From: Montifringilla adamsi
Taxonomy: Eukaryota > Chordata > Aves > Passeriformes > Passeridae
Direction: 5' to 3'
NCBI GenBank assembly: GCA_017590115.1
Contig: JAGGNK010009114.1
Coordinates: 20,994,662 to 21,058,661, forward strand
Length of the DNA stretch: 64,000 nucleotides
The notes below the pieces were generated by a model. That model was not told the DNA's origin and ran no database searches. It worked only from the letters and a program-made list of their open reading frames with translations. Both the position numbers and the translations under genes were made by a program. Below are positions 37,621 to 49,136 of this stretch, piece after piece; position 1 is the stretch's first letter, and the number at the start of each line of letters is the position of its first letter.

Positions 37621-38162
37621 TTTCCACATGTCACATCAACATGTTTTTCTGCATATTACTACAGGAGCTAAACTCCACACCTCAAGATTTATTCAGATTA
37701 AGCAAAAAAACCAAGATTTGGACTTCAACAAATATTTTAAATTATATTGAAATAAGTGCTGTGAAATTTCCTCAACCTGAAAAGTCTTTGAAAAGTTTTT
37801 GTGGCATTCAGTGACAGAATGTACCACTTTTACATGGTTCCAGTGATACTATTTTATCTTTTATGTTTTCAATGCTACACATTAGGAGCAATTTGGAAAA
37901 ATATTATTTGCTCAGTTTGGGAAAGGAGGATATTAGGATGCTCAGAAACAATTGTAAGATATGAATTGAAGGTTTTTGTTAAACTACACAGAAATGTAAT
38001 CATATGCTTATAGTGAAAATCACATCATCAATCACATTTCACATAGAGAAATTCTTGCACAGTATAATCAGAGGGGCTTTGCAATGAATGATAGAGAAGT
38101 CAGGATTTCACAAGACAAAATAAAAAATTGCTATATTTGTCATTTATTTCTCATTCTTATAC

Positions 38163-38199
38163 CTCTCTCTCTCTATATATATATATATATGTATATATT
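38163..38199. repeat. compound (CT)n(AT)n microsatellite
   Basis: About six CT units run into about nine AT units and then 'gtatatatttt'. This is a simple compound repeat. Confidence 0.9.
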
Positions 38200-38489
38200 T
38201 TGGGGAGAGGGGGGTTTCAGAATCCATATAAGAGTAAGCTACAATTTATGTATTGAAGGTAAATTTTGAGATGAACATGGCATTTAGTAAACAAAGTTCT
38301 ATGTATATAACATTAAGGCTGTCATGACACCTTTCTTATTCTAGATTTAGCATATTAAAATCAATATTAAAATGTAATAATTAGTTTTCTCCAAGCAAGC
38401 ACACATTAATTCTGAATATAAAGCAAAGAGGAAAACATACTGGAAACACATCAAGAATTAGAACAGTAAGTAAATTAAAGAATTTTTAA

Positions 38490-38514
38490 TTTTTTTTTTT
38501 TTTTTTTTTTTTTT
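38490..38514. repeat. poly-T run (25)
   Basis: This is the longest homopolymer in the window, 25 T on the + strand preceded by 'tttttaa'. No retroelement is recognisable on the side where the body of a minus-strand retrocopy would lie. Confidence 0.95.
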
Positions 38515-39130
38515 ACATAAAATAGAGAATATGGGCAGTTTATTAGCTGAATAGGGTTCCAAAATGTACCATGTTTCCCTGTGCACATATCTGCCCTTTA
38601 TTATCATGCCAATAAGTGAGCTCCTCAAATCAAGGCCCCTGTGTGCACTAATTCCATTACTCTGCTGGAGACATTATTCATGTGTTCTTTATGCTCTTGC
38701 ACAAAATCTGTAGGGTTTTTTCATTTGGTTTGTTGGTTTTGGTTTTGTTGTTTTTTTCTTAATTAAATTGAATATAAGCTCCCTCACATTTTCAAAGAGA
38801 AGGTCCCAGTGGTGTTCTTCTTTGCATAATGTCAGCAGTGTATTCCTAAGATGTTTCTATTCAAGTATGTTCCAGTTTGAGTACAATTCCTAGTGCTTCA
38901 TAATTTTATTTACTGCAGGACAGAAAGGTGCAAAGGGAAGTTGGAGGTTTGACACCAATTTTTGTCACTTAGCTGACAAGGTCAGTTAACTGCACCCCTA
39001 AACACATTTGGTGTCAACTGTGTTAACTATTCCTTGCTGAGCAGCAGGCGCTGCATTCAGCAGGTCAGCACAGGATCCACCTGTGTTGGCAGCCCAGCTC
39101 AGACCTGCACTGCACTTTTGAACCTCCTGG

Positions 39131-39654
39131 TGTGGGAAATAGTGAAGGTAATAAGATTTTTAGGAAGCTGGGAAAAGCAGGCCTTAGAAACAGAAAGAAC
39201 AGAGAGCTTAAAACCAGCTACAGCTGCAAAGTCTGAAGGTAGAAAAAGTTACAATGGTACAGCAAGCATTAAGCAGTAGCTTGAGTCTTAGGCTTGGCCA
39301 AGATAGACCTTAAGACTGCAGAAAAATGTGCTTAGCAAGGTAGTAGAAGGTTTTAAGCTTAATAATAGAGTATTGTGTATTGTTAATAGAAGGCATACAA
39401 GCAAGCAGTGTGTGAAGTCGCTGTACCTGTGCTTTTAGTGATTGGCTAGAACAGCTGTCTGTAAGCTTTAGCAATATGAAAGTTTTTAAAATGCTCCGTA
39501 ACAAGAAATTTTGGGTTGCTACTGGCTGTATGTGTGCTTTTGCCATCTTTCTATTGTCTCAGCTGTGTAATGAGGCTGATGCTGCAAATAAAGCTCAAGG
39601 AATGTACCCCAGCAGTCCTGTCCTGTTCGGGAAGGGAAAAAATTCCCCAACGTA
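39131..39654 (+). mobile_element. solo LTR, family shared with 50752-51291, 6-bp TSD TCCTGG
   Basis: A 524-bp LTR starts TGTGGGAAAT and ends CCCCAACGTA. Identical TCCTGG hexamers lie at 39125-39130 and 39655-39660. The sequence lines up over its whole length with the reverse complement of 50752-51291, including 'ttaagactgcagaaaaat', 'gcttttagtgattggctaga', 'ggctgtatgtgtgcttttgcc' and 'cccagcagtcc'. The polyadenylation signal AATAAA is at 39587-39592, about 60 bp before the end, as expected for R/U5. A TATA-like element is not obvious. The terminal CA is mutated (CACA in the sister copy, CGTA here). There is no internal viral sequence. The 6-bp duplication again suggests class II. Confidence 0.92.
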
Positions 39655-39761
39655 TCCTGGCTCCTGACCTTCCAGAGAGCCCTGAGAACCCCTTCTGATT
39701 CCTGCTGGAGCCTCAGCCCGGATCCTGGGCGCTGTGTGGCCCACACCAAACTGAAAGACAC

Positions 39762-39800
39762 ACTCCAGCTGTGCACCCAAAGTGCTCCAGCTGTGCACCT
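39762..39800. repeat. short direct repeat (ctccagctgtgcacc, two copies)
   Basis: Two copies of a 15-bp unit are separated by 8 bp, just downstream of the solo LTR and outside its target-site duplication. Confidence 0.8.
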
Positions 39801-40937
39801 GGTTTATTCCAGCCCGAGGCAGATCCAGAGCAGCAGCAGGCAGACACAGTCGGGTGGATCTTGAGCTAGCTACTGCTCTCCTAATGATACAGACAGAACT
39901 GGGAAGTCATTGCCTTGCAGGGGAGGTCTGCTAGGAGAGCCAGCAAGAACTCTTGGAAGATCTGGCTTCTAGAGCAAATTTAAAGAACTATCATATTACA
40001 GTCTTTGGCACAAGAGAAGAATACTCTGTAAGTATATTGAGTGTTTTGGCAAGTAAATGCATCATTTTTAATACATTCTCTCCTACTGGGTTGATATATA
40101 TGTGCTGAGACTTTTTAATGATGTAATGCAGTGTAATACATGGGTATACCTCCTGGTTATCTGCTGCAAGGATAAGTTTGGTACCATGAGGCTCACAATT
40201 TATAAAGCATCTTCAATTATCAATGGATATAGATGTATAAACTGTGTTCCTAAAATCAGCTGCTGCCCAGTATGTGTTTTCTGCAGGAAAAGAAAAACTT
40301 TAAAATGTGTCTGGTAAAGCAATAAAAAGTGCAATATTCACTAAAAGAAGTAAAACAAGAAGATAACAAAAGCAGATCATAGAAAATGAGATAAACAAGA
40401 CTGCTGCCACAACAGGCTCCCATCTACCATTACCCACACACTTCATAAATATGCAGTGGGATATACAGCACAGATAACATTTTACTGTGAAGAATGAACA
40501 ACTAATGCCCAAACACTTTTATATGTCCAAGTGTGTGGGGAATGGTTGCTTAGAATCTGGTCTAGTATTGTTCCTGAATTTTTCCTGGGCAAAATGAGCT
40601 ATGAGTGAACTTCAGAAGCAATTTAAGCTCGTACATCACCTCTGTACATCCCATTTGGACGTGCTCACAGTAGCCACTGACAAGAGAAAAGGATGAGGTT
40701 TAGTAGAAACCAACAAGGGGAAGAGAGAGGAACGTAAAAGCAATACATTTTTCAGCTTAGTAATTCACTGGCAAAATATGTGCAGTGTACATTGAACTGA
40801 AAAGTAAAGATTTTTAGGGTGGTATTAAAGCAGAGAAACAGCCACAAAAGTAATTATTTGAATCACCACAAAATACTGGTTTTTTCCAAAGCAATCTGCT
40901 TGCTTTCTTTTCAGTGGTGTCATCCCCAGTTCTAATC

Positions 40938-41039
40938 TTTCCTTCTTTCTTTTCTTCTTCCTTTCTTTCCTTCTTTCCTTCTTTCTTCTTTCCTTTCCTT
41001 CCTTCTTCTTTCCTTCCTTCTTTCTTCTCTTTTTTTTCC
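40938..41039 (+). repeat. (CTTT/CCTT)n pyrimidine microsatellite
   Basis: About 100 bp are almost pure pyrimidine, mixing CTTT, CCTT and CTTCTTT units. On the - strand it reads as Lys/Glu-rich open frames, which are artefacts of the repeat. Long polypurine-polypyrimidine tracts of this kind can form triplex DNA. Confidence 0.95.
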
Positions 41040-41166
41040 ATTCTATTTTTCTCTCTCTTTTCAGAACTGAAATGTACATTCATGTGGAAATGAAACAAAC
41101 TTCAACTTGGAAAATATTCATATCCATTTTTTGGTGTTCTTATTCCTTCTGTCTCTGTTTTTTCAG

Positions 41167-41391
41167 CCATGCTGCCAATCTGGGAACAACTTGATTGTTC
41201 ATCACAAGGACTCTCTAGTTTTAAGAGTCCTTAGTTTCTGTGGAAGCAGTTCAGCTGCCCAAAGAGCTGTGATAATGCCATCAGGGCCATACAGAAAAGC
41301 CTTCCAAACTGGCCCAGTTACTACAGACACATATCCAGATGAAGAAAAAATGGCATTAAAAGTTTATTTTTGGGCAGCTTTTTTCTTCTGA
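41167..41391 (+). other. open frame behind a strong splice acceptor
   Basis: A long pyrimidine tract ending 'ctctgttttttcag' (AG at 41165-41166) is followed in phase 0 by 74 open codons to a TGA at 41389. The peptide contains a patch reading GPYRKAFQTGPVTTDTYPDE that looks protein-like, but I recognise no family. No strong donor lies inside the open stretch, so if real it would be a terminal exon. The strong acceptor may be partly an effect of the pyrimidine-rich neighbourhood. Low confidence. Confidence 0.12.
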
Positions 41392-41535
41392 GTCAGGTCA
41401 AAGACTTGACTTATTCAGACTTCCTCCGAGAGACTGGTGATTCAGTTTTGGTTTTTCTTCTACATGCTGTTGGAGGAAAAATGTTTCCTGCTTATTCTGA
41501 TCATCTTTGCCGATACCCTCTGTTCCTTCTACCTT

Positions 41536-41630
41536 ATAGAATCAGAGAATGGTTTGTCTTGGAAGGACCTCAAAGATTATCTCATTCCAACACCCCTGCC
41601 ATGGGCAGGACACCTTCCACTAAAACAGGT
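41536..41630 (-). mobile_element. CR1 LINE 3' end fragment
   Basis: The + strand reads 'tatagaatcagagaatggt', then 'ttggaaggacctcaaagat', then 'ccaacacccctgccatgggc' and 'aggacaccttccact'. This is the reverse complement of the avian CR1 3' untranslated end, starting from the terminal ATTCTATA-type repeat. About 95 bp survive. It is 5'-truncated in the way typical of CR1, so it is a dead copy. Confidence 0.93.
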
Positions 41631-42105
41631 AACTCAAAATTATTCTTATCTGCTCTGGGAAGAGAAAAGCCAATGACAGGGCAATTCCTGCTTTAATGTT
41701 GCATGTTATACCTTGTGCTCTGAAAGAGATTTGTGAATTATGTAGGTAATAATGCCACACAGTAACATTTGTGCCTTAGGAAGGAATCAAAAATAGGAAG
41801 AAAGTGTTAAAAAACAGGAAGAAAGCAGTACACAAGAATATGTGTACCTAAGAGAAAGCCTGTGTTATTCCATTGACTCGGGCAACTTTCAGCAGAGAAG
41901 TGATAAACAGAGGTCTGTTTCTAAAAGTCAATTTCTATTGATTAATCTACTGGCTTTTTCAAGCCATTAAATATCAAAATCACTCTAGTGCTACTTAGTA
42001 ACAGAGGAGAACTCTGTTTTGGATCACATTATGTTTGTACAGTGATTTGTAAGCTGTCATTTGCTTAAATTTGGGATCCTGTTCAAAGTATGCACTTCCT
42101 TGCAG

Positions 42106-42190
42106 GATTCAGAGAGAAGGATGCAAAGACTTGAAAAAGAAGAAATGGAGATAAATCTGGAGACTTGGAATAGTCAGGAGATGTGTCAAG
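42106..42190 (+). other. candidate coding exon, 85 bp
   Basis: An acceptor 'tgcacttccttgcag' (AG 42104-42105) precedes 85 bp that are open in only one frame, followed by a good donor CAAG|GTAAAC (GT at 42191). The 28-residue peptide is highly charged, starts DSERRMQRLEKEEMEINLE and looks like a coiled-coil segment. It enters in phase 0 and leaves one base, and the next candidate exon at 44402 takes up exactly that phase (the joining codon would be GAT). Purine-rich chance sequence also encodes Lys/Glu/Arg-rich peptides, so this remains a hypothesis. I cannot name the gene. Confidence 0.28.
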
Positions 42191-44401
42191 GTAAACAAAA
42201 TTTTATACTTTTATTTGTGTGTTGAGATAGCTGGTGCAGAATATTAACTGTAGGCAATCTGATCAAATTCCTAATTTTTAGGATAAAGTTCTCCAAAGGA
42301 ATTGGTCATTTTCATTGAATTAGAGGACCTGCACACCTGTGCCTCCTGAGAAAGAGGCCAAGTCACTCAGAAGTGAACAGTGGCAGTGGGGCTGTGTCTC
42401 AGACCCTCCTTTTGGAGAGAGGCAAACTCATTTGAGTTGTGTGGATGCAGTGACTGGGTAGAACTGTATCCTGAAATTACACTGGGCTTGCTTTCCCTTT
42501 GTTTATCTGACAACACCAGGCATTTATGCTATTTTTTTCCTTTCATTGTTAGGAAAGAAAACCCAGAATGTCCAAATGGAAAGCTTTTTAGGCTCTGCAT
42601 CTTGCTAGTTTTGCTCTTCCCCAATTTGATGTACTGTTGTAGTCCAATCAAAGAGCAGCCTTGCATTTCTGACGAGGAGCCAGAGCTCTCAGCTGTTTTT
42701 CAAATTGGCAGGCACTGGGTAACTTGTAGAGAAATTGAAGTGCTTGTTCTTGCTTACATGATTCATTGTTATTTTTCCCCAGTCATTATGAATTGAAATA
42801 AGCCATCTGTTATAATAACAGTGCACCATGCACCAAGAAGCATGGCTTTACCTAGGAACAGAAAGAAATGTCACATAAAAATGGATTTGGGGATCCACAT
42901 ATACATCCAAATGAGATAGCTCAATAATAGCAGCAATGGATGTGTACATAAAACTCATTTTGTGGGAATATTTACTGTTGTTTTCAAAGTGAGAAACAGT
43001 AGGCTGATACCATTTGAAGTGGATAAAAACAATCTATTTGCTTGAAAATAATAGATTTCATTCACTGTTCTTCAATATTAAATCCATGACTATCAAGGGA
43101 AGTAAATCTGAAACTGGATATCAGCTAGGCTTTGCTTTATCATTTGATGTAAGTTTTAAAGCAAATCCCAATCAGCTTAACAAAAACTTATAAGCACTAA
43201 ATATATCTAAAGCCTTATGAACTGCAAAAGGTTTTTTTTTTTAACACGTTAAAAGTAATCTAAAAACCAAATTGCTCTGTCTGTGGTAACAGATCTTAAC
43301 TCTCCTGCAGAGCTCTGTTGATGGTTTAGTCTTTGGAGTTTTTTCCTTGCTTCTTTGTCTGTTCTTTGAAATGTCTCTACTTGACACTAAAATAGGGCTA
43401 AAATTTTATCACTGTGGTATTTTTTCTCACTTTTTATAAATATTTACATAATCCTATTTTGTAAGGAGGAATTAAAAAGCGTTCCAAAGATGAAATTTGC
43501 ACAAGTACCACCAGCTGTTGCACTGCCTGATCCTGTATTCCCAATGCCATTTTTCCATCGTTTCTTCCTATCTATCCTGACATGTTTGCTTCAAAGCAAA
43601 GCACAATTTTTTAGGTCAGAATCAGCATTTGTTCTGTGTTCATGAAGTGAACCAACAGTTTAAAGGTCTATCTCCACACATTAATAGAGAACACCTGCCA
43701 TGGCTGGAAGTTAAGTTCCCCACCATCAAAACCCTTTGGGTACCTGGTCTCCCAGGATGAGGTTTTTAGCTCTGTGTGAGGAATTCTCATCCCAGCACAT
43801 GTTGTGGTGCAGCTGGGTCAAAACACACAACAAAACTGGCAGGCAGTCCAGCTCAGCTCTGAAATGTAACAAAAGCGCCAAAAGTTAAAATTGGAATTTA
43901 GCCTTATATTTAAGGAATTGTAGTCAGGTTCAAGATCACTGGGTCCTATGGTCCCACTGAAGATCTAAAGACATCCTCCCCACCCCTTTTTGCTTTTAAG
44001 CATGGCATGTAGAGAATTAGAAAATGTGGAATGGAATTAATTCTGTCCTCTGGTTAAGTGAATATTAATCCACGCCTTTCCCACTTCTTAATAAGATAAA
44101 GCCTGAAACTGAACTTCCAACTGCAAGTACATTATGAAATGTAAATATTCCCTAAATGATGTAAAAAAAAAAAAAGATTACTAGAAAATTCTGCAACAGA
44201 GCCAGTAAGTGCAGGATGTTAAACATTAAACTTATATTTCCTCTCATGTTTGGACTTGCAATTAATAGCAATGGGAATTTTTTACCTTGAATTCACTGGA
44301 AAAAGCCCCAGCTGTACGCTTCCTTAGCACCTCTAGGTTTTGGATTTTTTTTTTTTAATATTGGATTTAACTATTCTATTTTTGTTCTCTCTAAAAAGCA
44401 G

Positions 44402-44544
44402 ATGACAACATGATTTCAGTAGTAGGAGATAGTCCTTATCACAATCTACAGCTGGAATTTGAATGCTGTTCCCTGGGAGAGATTGTGCTGCAAACTAAAG
44501 AACAGCTCCAGATTGATACCAAGTTAGGCCAGATCTTTCTGTAA
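44402..44544 (+). other. candidate terminal coding exon
   Basis: An acceptor ('ttgttctctctaaaaagcag', AG 44400-44401) is followed by two bases completing a codon and then 46 open codons to TAA at 44542-44544. The peptide has a balanced, protein-like composition, for example YHNLQLEFECCSLGEIVL and TKEQLQIDTKLGQIFL, and shows no low complexity. Its phase matches the exon at 42106-42190, so the two could be the last coding exons of a + strand gene. An AATAAA at 44927-44932 could serve the 3' end. The family is not recognised, and chance is not excluded. Confidence 0.25.
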
Positions 44545-46942
44545 ACTTGTAAGAAAGTATCATAATTTATTATATAATATCTGCAAAGATTCACTTCACT
44601 GTCCTCATGTTTAGATAGTTCTTTGCTGCTAAATTTTAGGTTGATAAATCAGCTAACAGCCTCTTTTCCAATGTCCTACTTGCAAATGGCAAATAGTGGT
44701 TGAGTGGAGGTTGAAAGGATGATATGTAAAGTGCTTGAGTATCTGTTGAAAAGAATTTATGATTACATAGATAAATAGGTGACATTTTCCACTGAAAACT
44801 ATTATCAGTCATATACTGGGTTACCAACAGGTTAATCAGGCACACATAGGCACATAAAATCCTTAAGGGAAAAATGAGAACCATTTACACAAAGTGTGCC
44901 CAAACCCAAAACATGGTGACCCATCCAATAAATGGCAATCCAGCCTTCCAGACCCAGGCCCAAATTCTGCTCCTGAGATTGAAATCAGACCTTGGGGGTT
45001 GCTGTCACTTGTAGGACTTCTCCTCATGCGCTGCTAACACTGGGCAACCTCAAAATATGTGTCAGTCATCCCTTAAATGTTCACAGCTATCTGCACACAC
45101 AGGTACTCCCCGTCCTCCTGACCCACAGAAATTCCTGGGAATCCCTAAATGGAAAGGGTGCCTTGGCAGGGCATTGCTGCTGTACCTCTTGTTAGCTATC
45201 ACACCATTATCCCAGACATTCATCTCCTATCCCTGTTCAGCTCCAGTAATAGTGTGTCATCCAAGACTCCTGACTCTTAACTAGAAATCATCTGCTGTTC
45301 TTCACCCTGCTCTGTTATGTCCTGCTGTGACTTTTCTGTCAGTCTGCTCTTGCCTGTGATATGATACAAGGTGTGAGAGCACAGGGGTTAATGCAATTAT
45401 TTACATATGGTAATACAGTGTATAGCAGGGAATTAATGAAACAGTTTGCAGCGTTTCAGAGCTAAAAAGAAATTAGACACCATCTCTTCACTGATTTTCC
45501 AAGTGAAGTGTGTTACATTTAGCATTTAGCTTTTAAACTTTATGTTCCTTGCACAATTCCAATGTCACTTTTGTTTTTGTTTGTTTGTTTGTTTTTGGGG
45601 TTTTTTTTGTTTGCTTTTTTTTGGTTTTTTTTTTTCGTTTGTTTTTTTGGTTTTGTTTTTTTTTTTTTTGAGAGCAAGGTGCAATCAAGCTGGGTTTGGA
45701 GGAACTCAAAAGTGGTAGACATAAAAAATTATTCATTTAGAGTTTTTGTCGATGCTTATGGAAACAGGCATACAGATTTATCTCCCCTTATATTTTCACC
45801 CCTCTTTATTCTTTACATTTCTATAAAGTGGTCACAAACCCAAAGCATGGAGTATGGTTGCCCTTTTGAAAATAACTGCAAATATTAAATGCTGAATTCC
45901 ATCTTAATTCAGAATCCTGACCTACTGAAGTAGGAGGGGAAAATTGCCTTGGCTTGCAGGAGGTCAGAATGCCACCCACAGAGGAGCCTGATTGCCAGAG
46001 AGTACTGGGCATCTGCTGTCTGAAAATCACTGGAGTCTCTGGTATCTAACATTGGCCACTCATAAAACAAGACACTGAAATAGGCAGTGCAGGCTGAAAA
46101 AGCTGGTGCAGAATGGTTCCACCAGGGTGATTAATGCCAGCTGAGGAACGGCACTCAGGATTTTGCATGTACAATACACGTGTGATTTTCTTTGTATTTA
46201 CAGCTATACTTTTGAGGAATCATTGATTAGGAATATAAATATTTATGCACAATAATAATTTTAATAGGCAATTACATCCGTTATTTAAATATTTTGATAA
46301 TTGCTCAGCTCACAAACAGGAGCGCTAAAAAAGATCATCTGATAATATAATGCCATTATTCCTAATGATCCACAGACAAATTAATGTTCTTTCTGATACT
46401 GGTAATTTAAAATCTATCAGATTACAACTGCAAACAGAGACATAGCATGTCAATGAAAGTTGTAATGGAAAGGGATGAATCCCAGAGCTTAGAGCATGTT
46501 CTTATCAGTTACAGGCACAAGCAGTGTAGGAAAACCAGATAACAGAGACAGACTAGTTTTTCAAGGCTGTTTTTCATATTCAGGAGCATATGAAGATAGA
46601 AATACATTCTATGACAGACTTTGTATTAAGGGTGATGTTTTACTAAGTATTTAAGACTTTGAGAGTCTATATGACAGTATCTCCATGTGGCAAACCTGAT
46701 TGAGGCCAGATGAAGTTTACACCGACTTAGAAAACTCATCAGAAAACTTTGGGAGCAATTTCATCCCCTGCTGTCTCCCAGCTGGCTGATTCTACTTCCA
46801 ACTCAGTAAGAATCCTATGACAGCTCCTCAAAGCAATGAAAACATCAGTGTTAGAGTCTAGAGCCATCCTGGGGATGTTCCTGTCTCAGATGTGAGACAA
46901 AATCTGCCTCAACTGTTTGTTCAAGCTTAAGTTGGTGTAGAA
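44545..46942. other. unique sequence with T/G tract, no gene seen
   Basis: The region holds a T/G low-complexity tract (45565-45671). At about 46250-46460 lies an AT-rich stretch rich in TAAT and ATCATCTGAT-type motifs, with a conserved-element texture. No reading frame is recognisable. Confidence 0.5.
45565..45671 (+). repeat. T/G-rich (GTTT)n-like low-complexity tract
   Basis: A regular (GTTT)n start passes into long T runs separated by G, GG or GGGG. T and G are on the + strand, as in the other four tracts. Lys/Asn/Thr-rich frames on the - strand are by-products. Confidence 0.9.
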
Positions 46943-47277
46943 GCACAGAACAATTGGGAAGAATATTTTAAGATCATCTACTCCAATCCTCCTGCAATGA
47001 GCAGGGACATCTTCTACTGGAGCAGGTTGCTCAAAGCCCTGTCCAACCTGACCTTAAGTGGTTGCAGTGATGTGGGATCCACCATCTCTCTGAAAACTCT
47101 GTGCCAGTGTTTCACCACCCTTATTGTAAAAAGTTTCATCCTCATATCTAATCTGGTCTCTTTTAATTTAAAACCACTACCCCTTGACCTGTCACAACAG
47201 CACCCACTAAAAAATTTGGACTTAGAAGTCCCCTTTGAGCACTAAAAGGCTGCAATAAGATTTCCCTGGAGCCTCAG
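46943..47277 (-). mobile_element. CR1 LINE 3' region, 5'-truncated
   Basis: The + strand carries the reverse complement of an avian CR1 3' region in order: 'cacagaacaattgggaagaat', 'gatcatctactccaatcctcctgc', 'gagcaggttgctcaaagccctgtccaacctgacctt', 'gtgccagtgtttcaccaccc', 'ctaatctggtctcttttaattt', 'ccactaccccttgacctgtcacaac' and 'tgcaataagatttccctggagcc'. At about 335 bp it is the longest CR1 tail here. Divergence and loss of the terminal octamer repeat show that it is old. No coding part is kept. Confidence 0.95.
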
Positions 47278-49036
47278 TTTGTACCTTGGAATGGGTGAGT
47301 GGTGGCAAAAGCAGAGTCCTTTAACAAAACCTGTTCTGTTAGATCAGGTCACTAGATGCTTTTACACAGTGGGACTTGAGCATGTATTAATGGTAATTAA
47401 TTCGCCTGGAAATAGAATTTCATCTTCTTAAGCTTGATTGTGTAATTTCTTGGATTAATAAATATCAAAGTTGTGATAATGACAGAATTAACATTGCTAA
47501 TTTAGGTCAGAATGAGTATTCCCCTGAAAAGGGTCCAAAGCAAACAATTTATGCTGTGTTCAGAAACCTGTCAGAAAGGGGTTGGAATGTGCATTACTCC
47601 TTAACAGAAGTGACTGCAGACTTTATCCATCATAGTCTGTTCCAGGGATGCTGAAATCACAAGAATTTATGGAGGGGGAAGAAGAGACCTATAGGCATAC
47701 AGGAGCAGAGGCAGGGATCCATTTTTCAGTGGAGGCAATACAGTCACTTAAACTAAGAAAACAAGCAATAAACAAAACCAGGCAGTGACAGCTATTAAAG
47801 GTTTGAATCATTACCATTCTGAATGCAGAATAAATGAGTAGTATTATTTAGTATGCAGAATAAGCAGGAGGTAGGTGTTTGTGAGTGTAATCAGTGATGG
47901 TGGAGCTGAGGAACAGCATCTTGGTTCTGAGCCATGCAAGAAGTCACAAGAGACACCAGGCAAAATCCCAGCCCAAAATGAAATTAATGAGACTTCTACC
48001 AGTGATTTCAGATAGATTAGGATTTATTGCCCTTTTTTTCCCACCAGTAATCTTGCACTGTAATTTAATTTCTGAGCACTAATACTCTCATTTAGAGTAC
48101 ATCTTGTCACATTTGTATAGCATGGTGACTCTATACTCACCGTAAAGTCAGATGGCATGAGTGTTGAAAAATGTGAGCAATTCTTATACATGAAACATCT
48201 CCTTAGGAGTACAAAACTAAAGTTAGACCAGGGAATTTATCTGCTGTCTGCCTTCACTGAGAAGTTCCAATCAGCTCTTCTAAATGTTGGCATAACCATA
48301 CATCTCCTCCCTTTAGTTCAGACTTGTAGATGCAATGAAATCTTCCATGTTTACCCTGAGAATGGAGAATTACTGTACTTTCATGGTGCTGTAATTGCTC
48401 TATAATAGCTAATAATTATGCATCTTCAATATCATAAGCACGGTGTTGTGAAATCCAGTGCAAAAAATTAGGCCCTCTCTTATGACTCAGAAAATTATTT
48501 CAGAAATGGGATGAGGCTCAGTCAGTTGTGTAGACAGATGCTATTTTGCATTTTGTAATGTGGTGAAGACAGGTTATCTATCTTTAGAGTCACTACCCAT
48601 TGTTCTAGGAAGTCTGTCAAAAACACTGCAAAAGCTACCCACAACTTTGACATGAAAAGCAAAGAAACGTAGTGAGAAGAAAACTGAGCAGGGGGAAAGC
48701 AGATTTCCTTGAAAAACAGATGGAAAATATGTATTTGCTTGTGTCATTTGTGCTTTCAATTGCTTTAAACCACAGTGCAGGAATTTGAGTCCTGCTGCCT
48801 TTTGGAGACTCTGGCACCGAGCAGCTCCCATGGAATGTGCTGTGTGCTCACATTCTGCACTGGTTTCATTAAGGAACAGTATTAAGAAAAGCTTTTTACT
48901 AGAAAACTGAATTTAAATCTAGTTTCCATACATTGACATGCTTTCCTTTTCCACATATACAGAATCCACAGCCAGCTGCTGCTAATCCTGGGACCTGTAA
49001 GAGTCCCCCAACTTAGTGTTGTGTTAGTTTACATAA
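47278..49036. other. unique sequence, no gene seen
   Basis: This is AT-rich single-copy sequence. An 82-codon + strand frame at 48157-48405 has no recognised domain. I see no repeat. Confidence 0.55.
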
Positions 49037-49136
49037 ACCATAGAATTATAGATTAATTTGGGTTAGAAGGGACTTTCAATGGTCATGTAGATCAACCCCC
49101 CTGCATCTTTAACTAGATCATGTTTCTCAGAGCCTC
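49037..49136 (-). mobile_element. CR1 LINE 3' end fragment
   Basis: The + strand starts with 'accatagaattatagatta' and continues 'ggttagaagggactttcaat', 'gatcaaccccc' and 'aactagatcatgtttctcagagcctc'. This is the reverse complement of a CR1 3' tail of a slightly different subfamily from the copy at 46943. About 100 bp are recognisable before similarity fades. Confidence 0.9.

Larger units (their letters stand above)
35091..39124. other. AT-rich unique region with short duplications, no gene seen
   Basis: After a short T run at 35091, the region contains clustered short tandem duplications (37398-37620), a CT/AT microsatellite (38163), a 25-T run (38490) and a small T/G tract (38713-38757). 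No reading frame has recognisable similarity. Confidence 0.55.

Noticed and set aside
38490..38514. 25-T run considered as the tail of a minus-strand processed pseudogene
   Set aside because: The sequence on the downstream side shows no gene similarity and there is no matching target duplication.
40271..40319. Possible 27-bp microexon between 'tgttttctgcag' and CTG|GTAAAG
   Set aside because: Too short to judge. Such acceptor-donor pairs are frequent by chance, and its K/N/F-rich peptide is uninformative.
40814..41098. Lys/Glu-rich minus-strand frames resembling a coiled coil
   Set aside because: They are translations of the CTTT/CCTT pyrimidine microsatellite.
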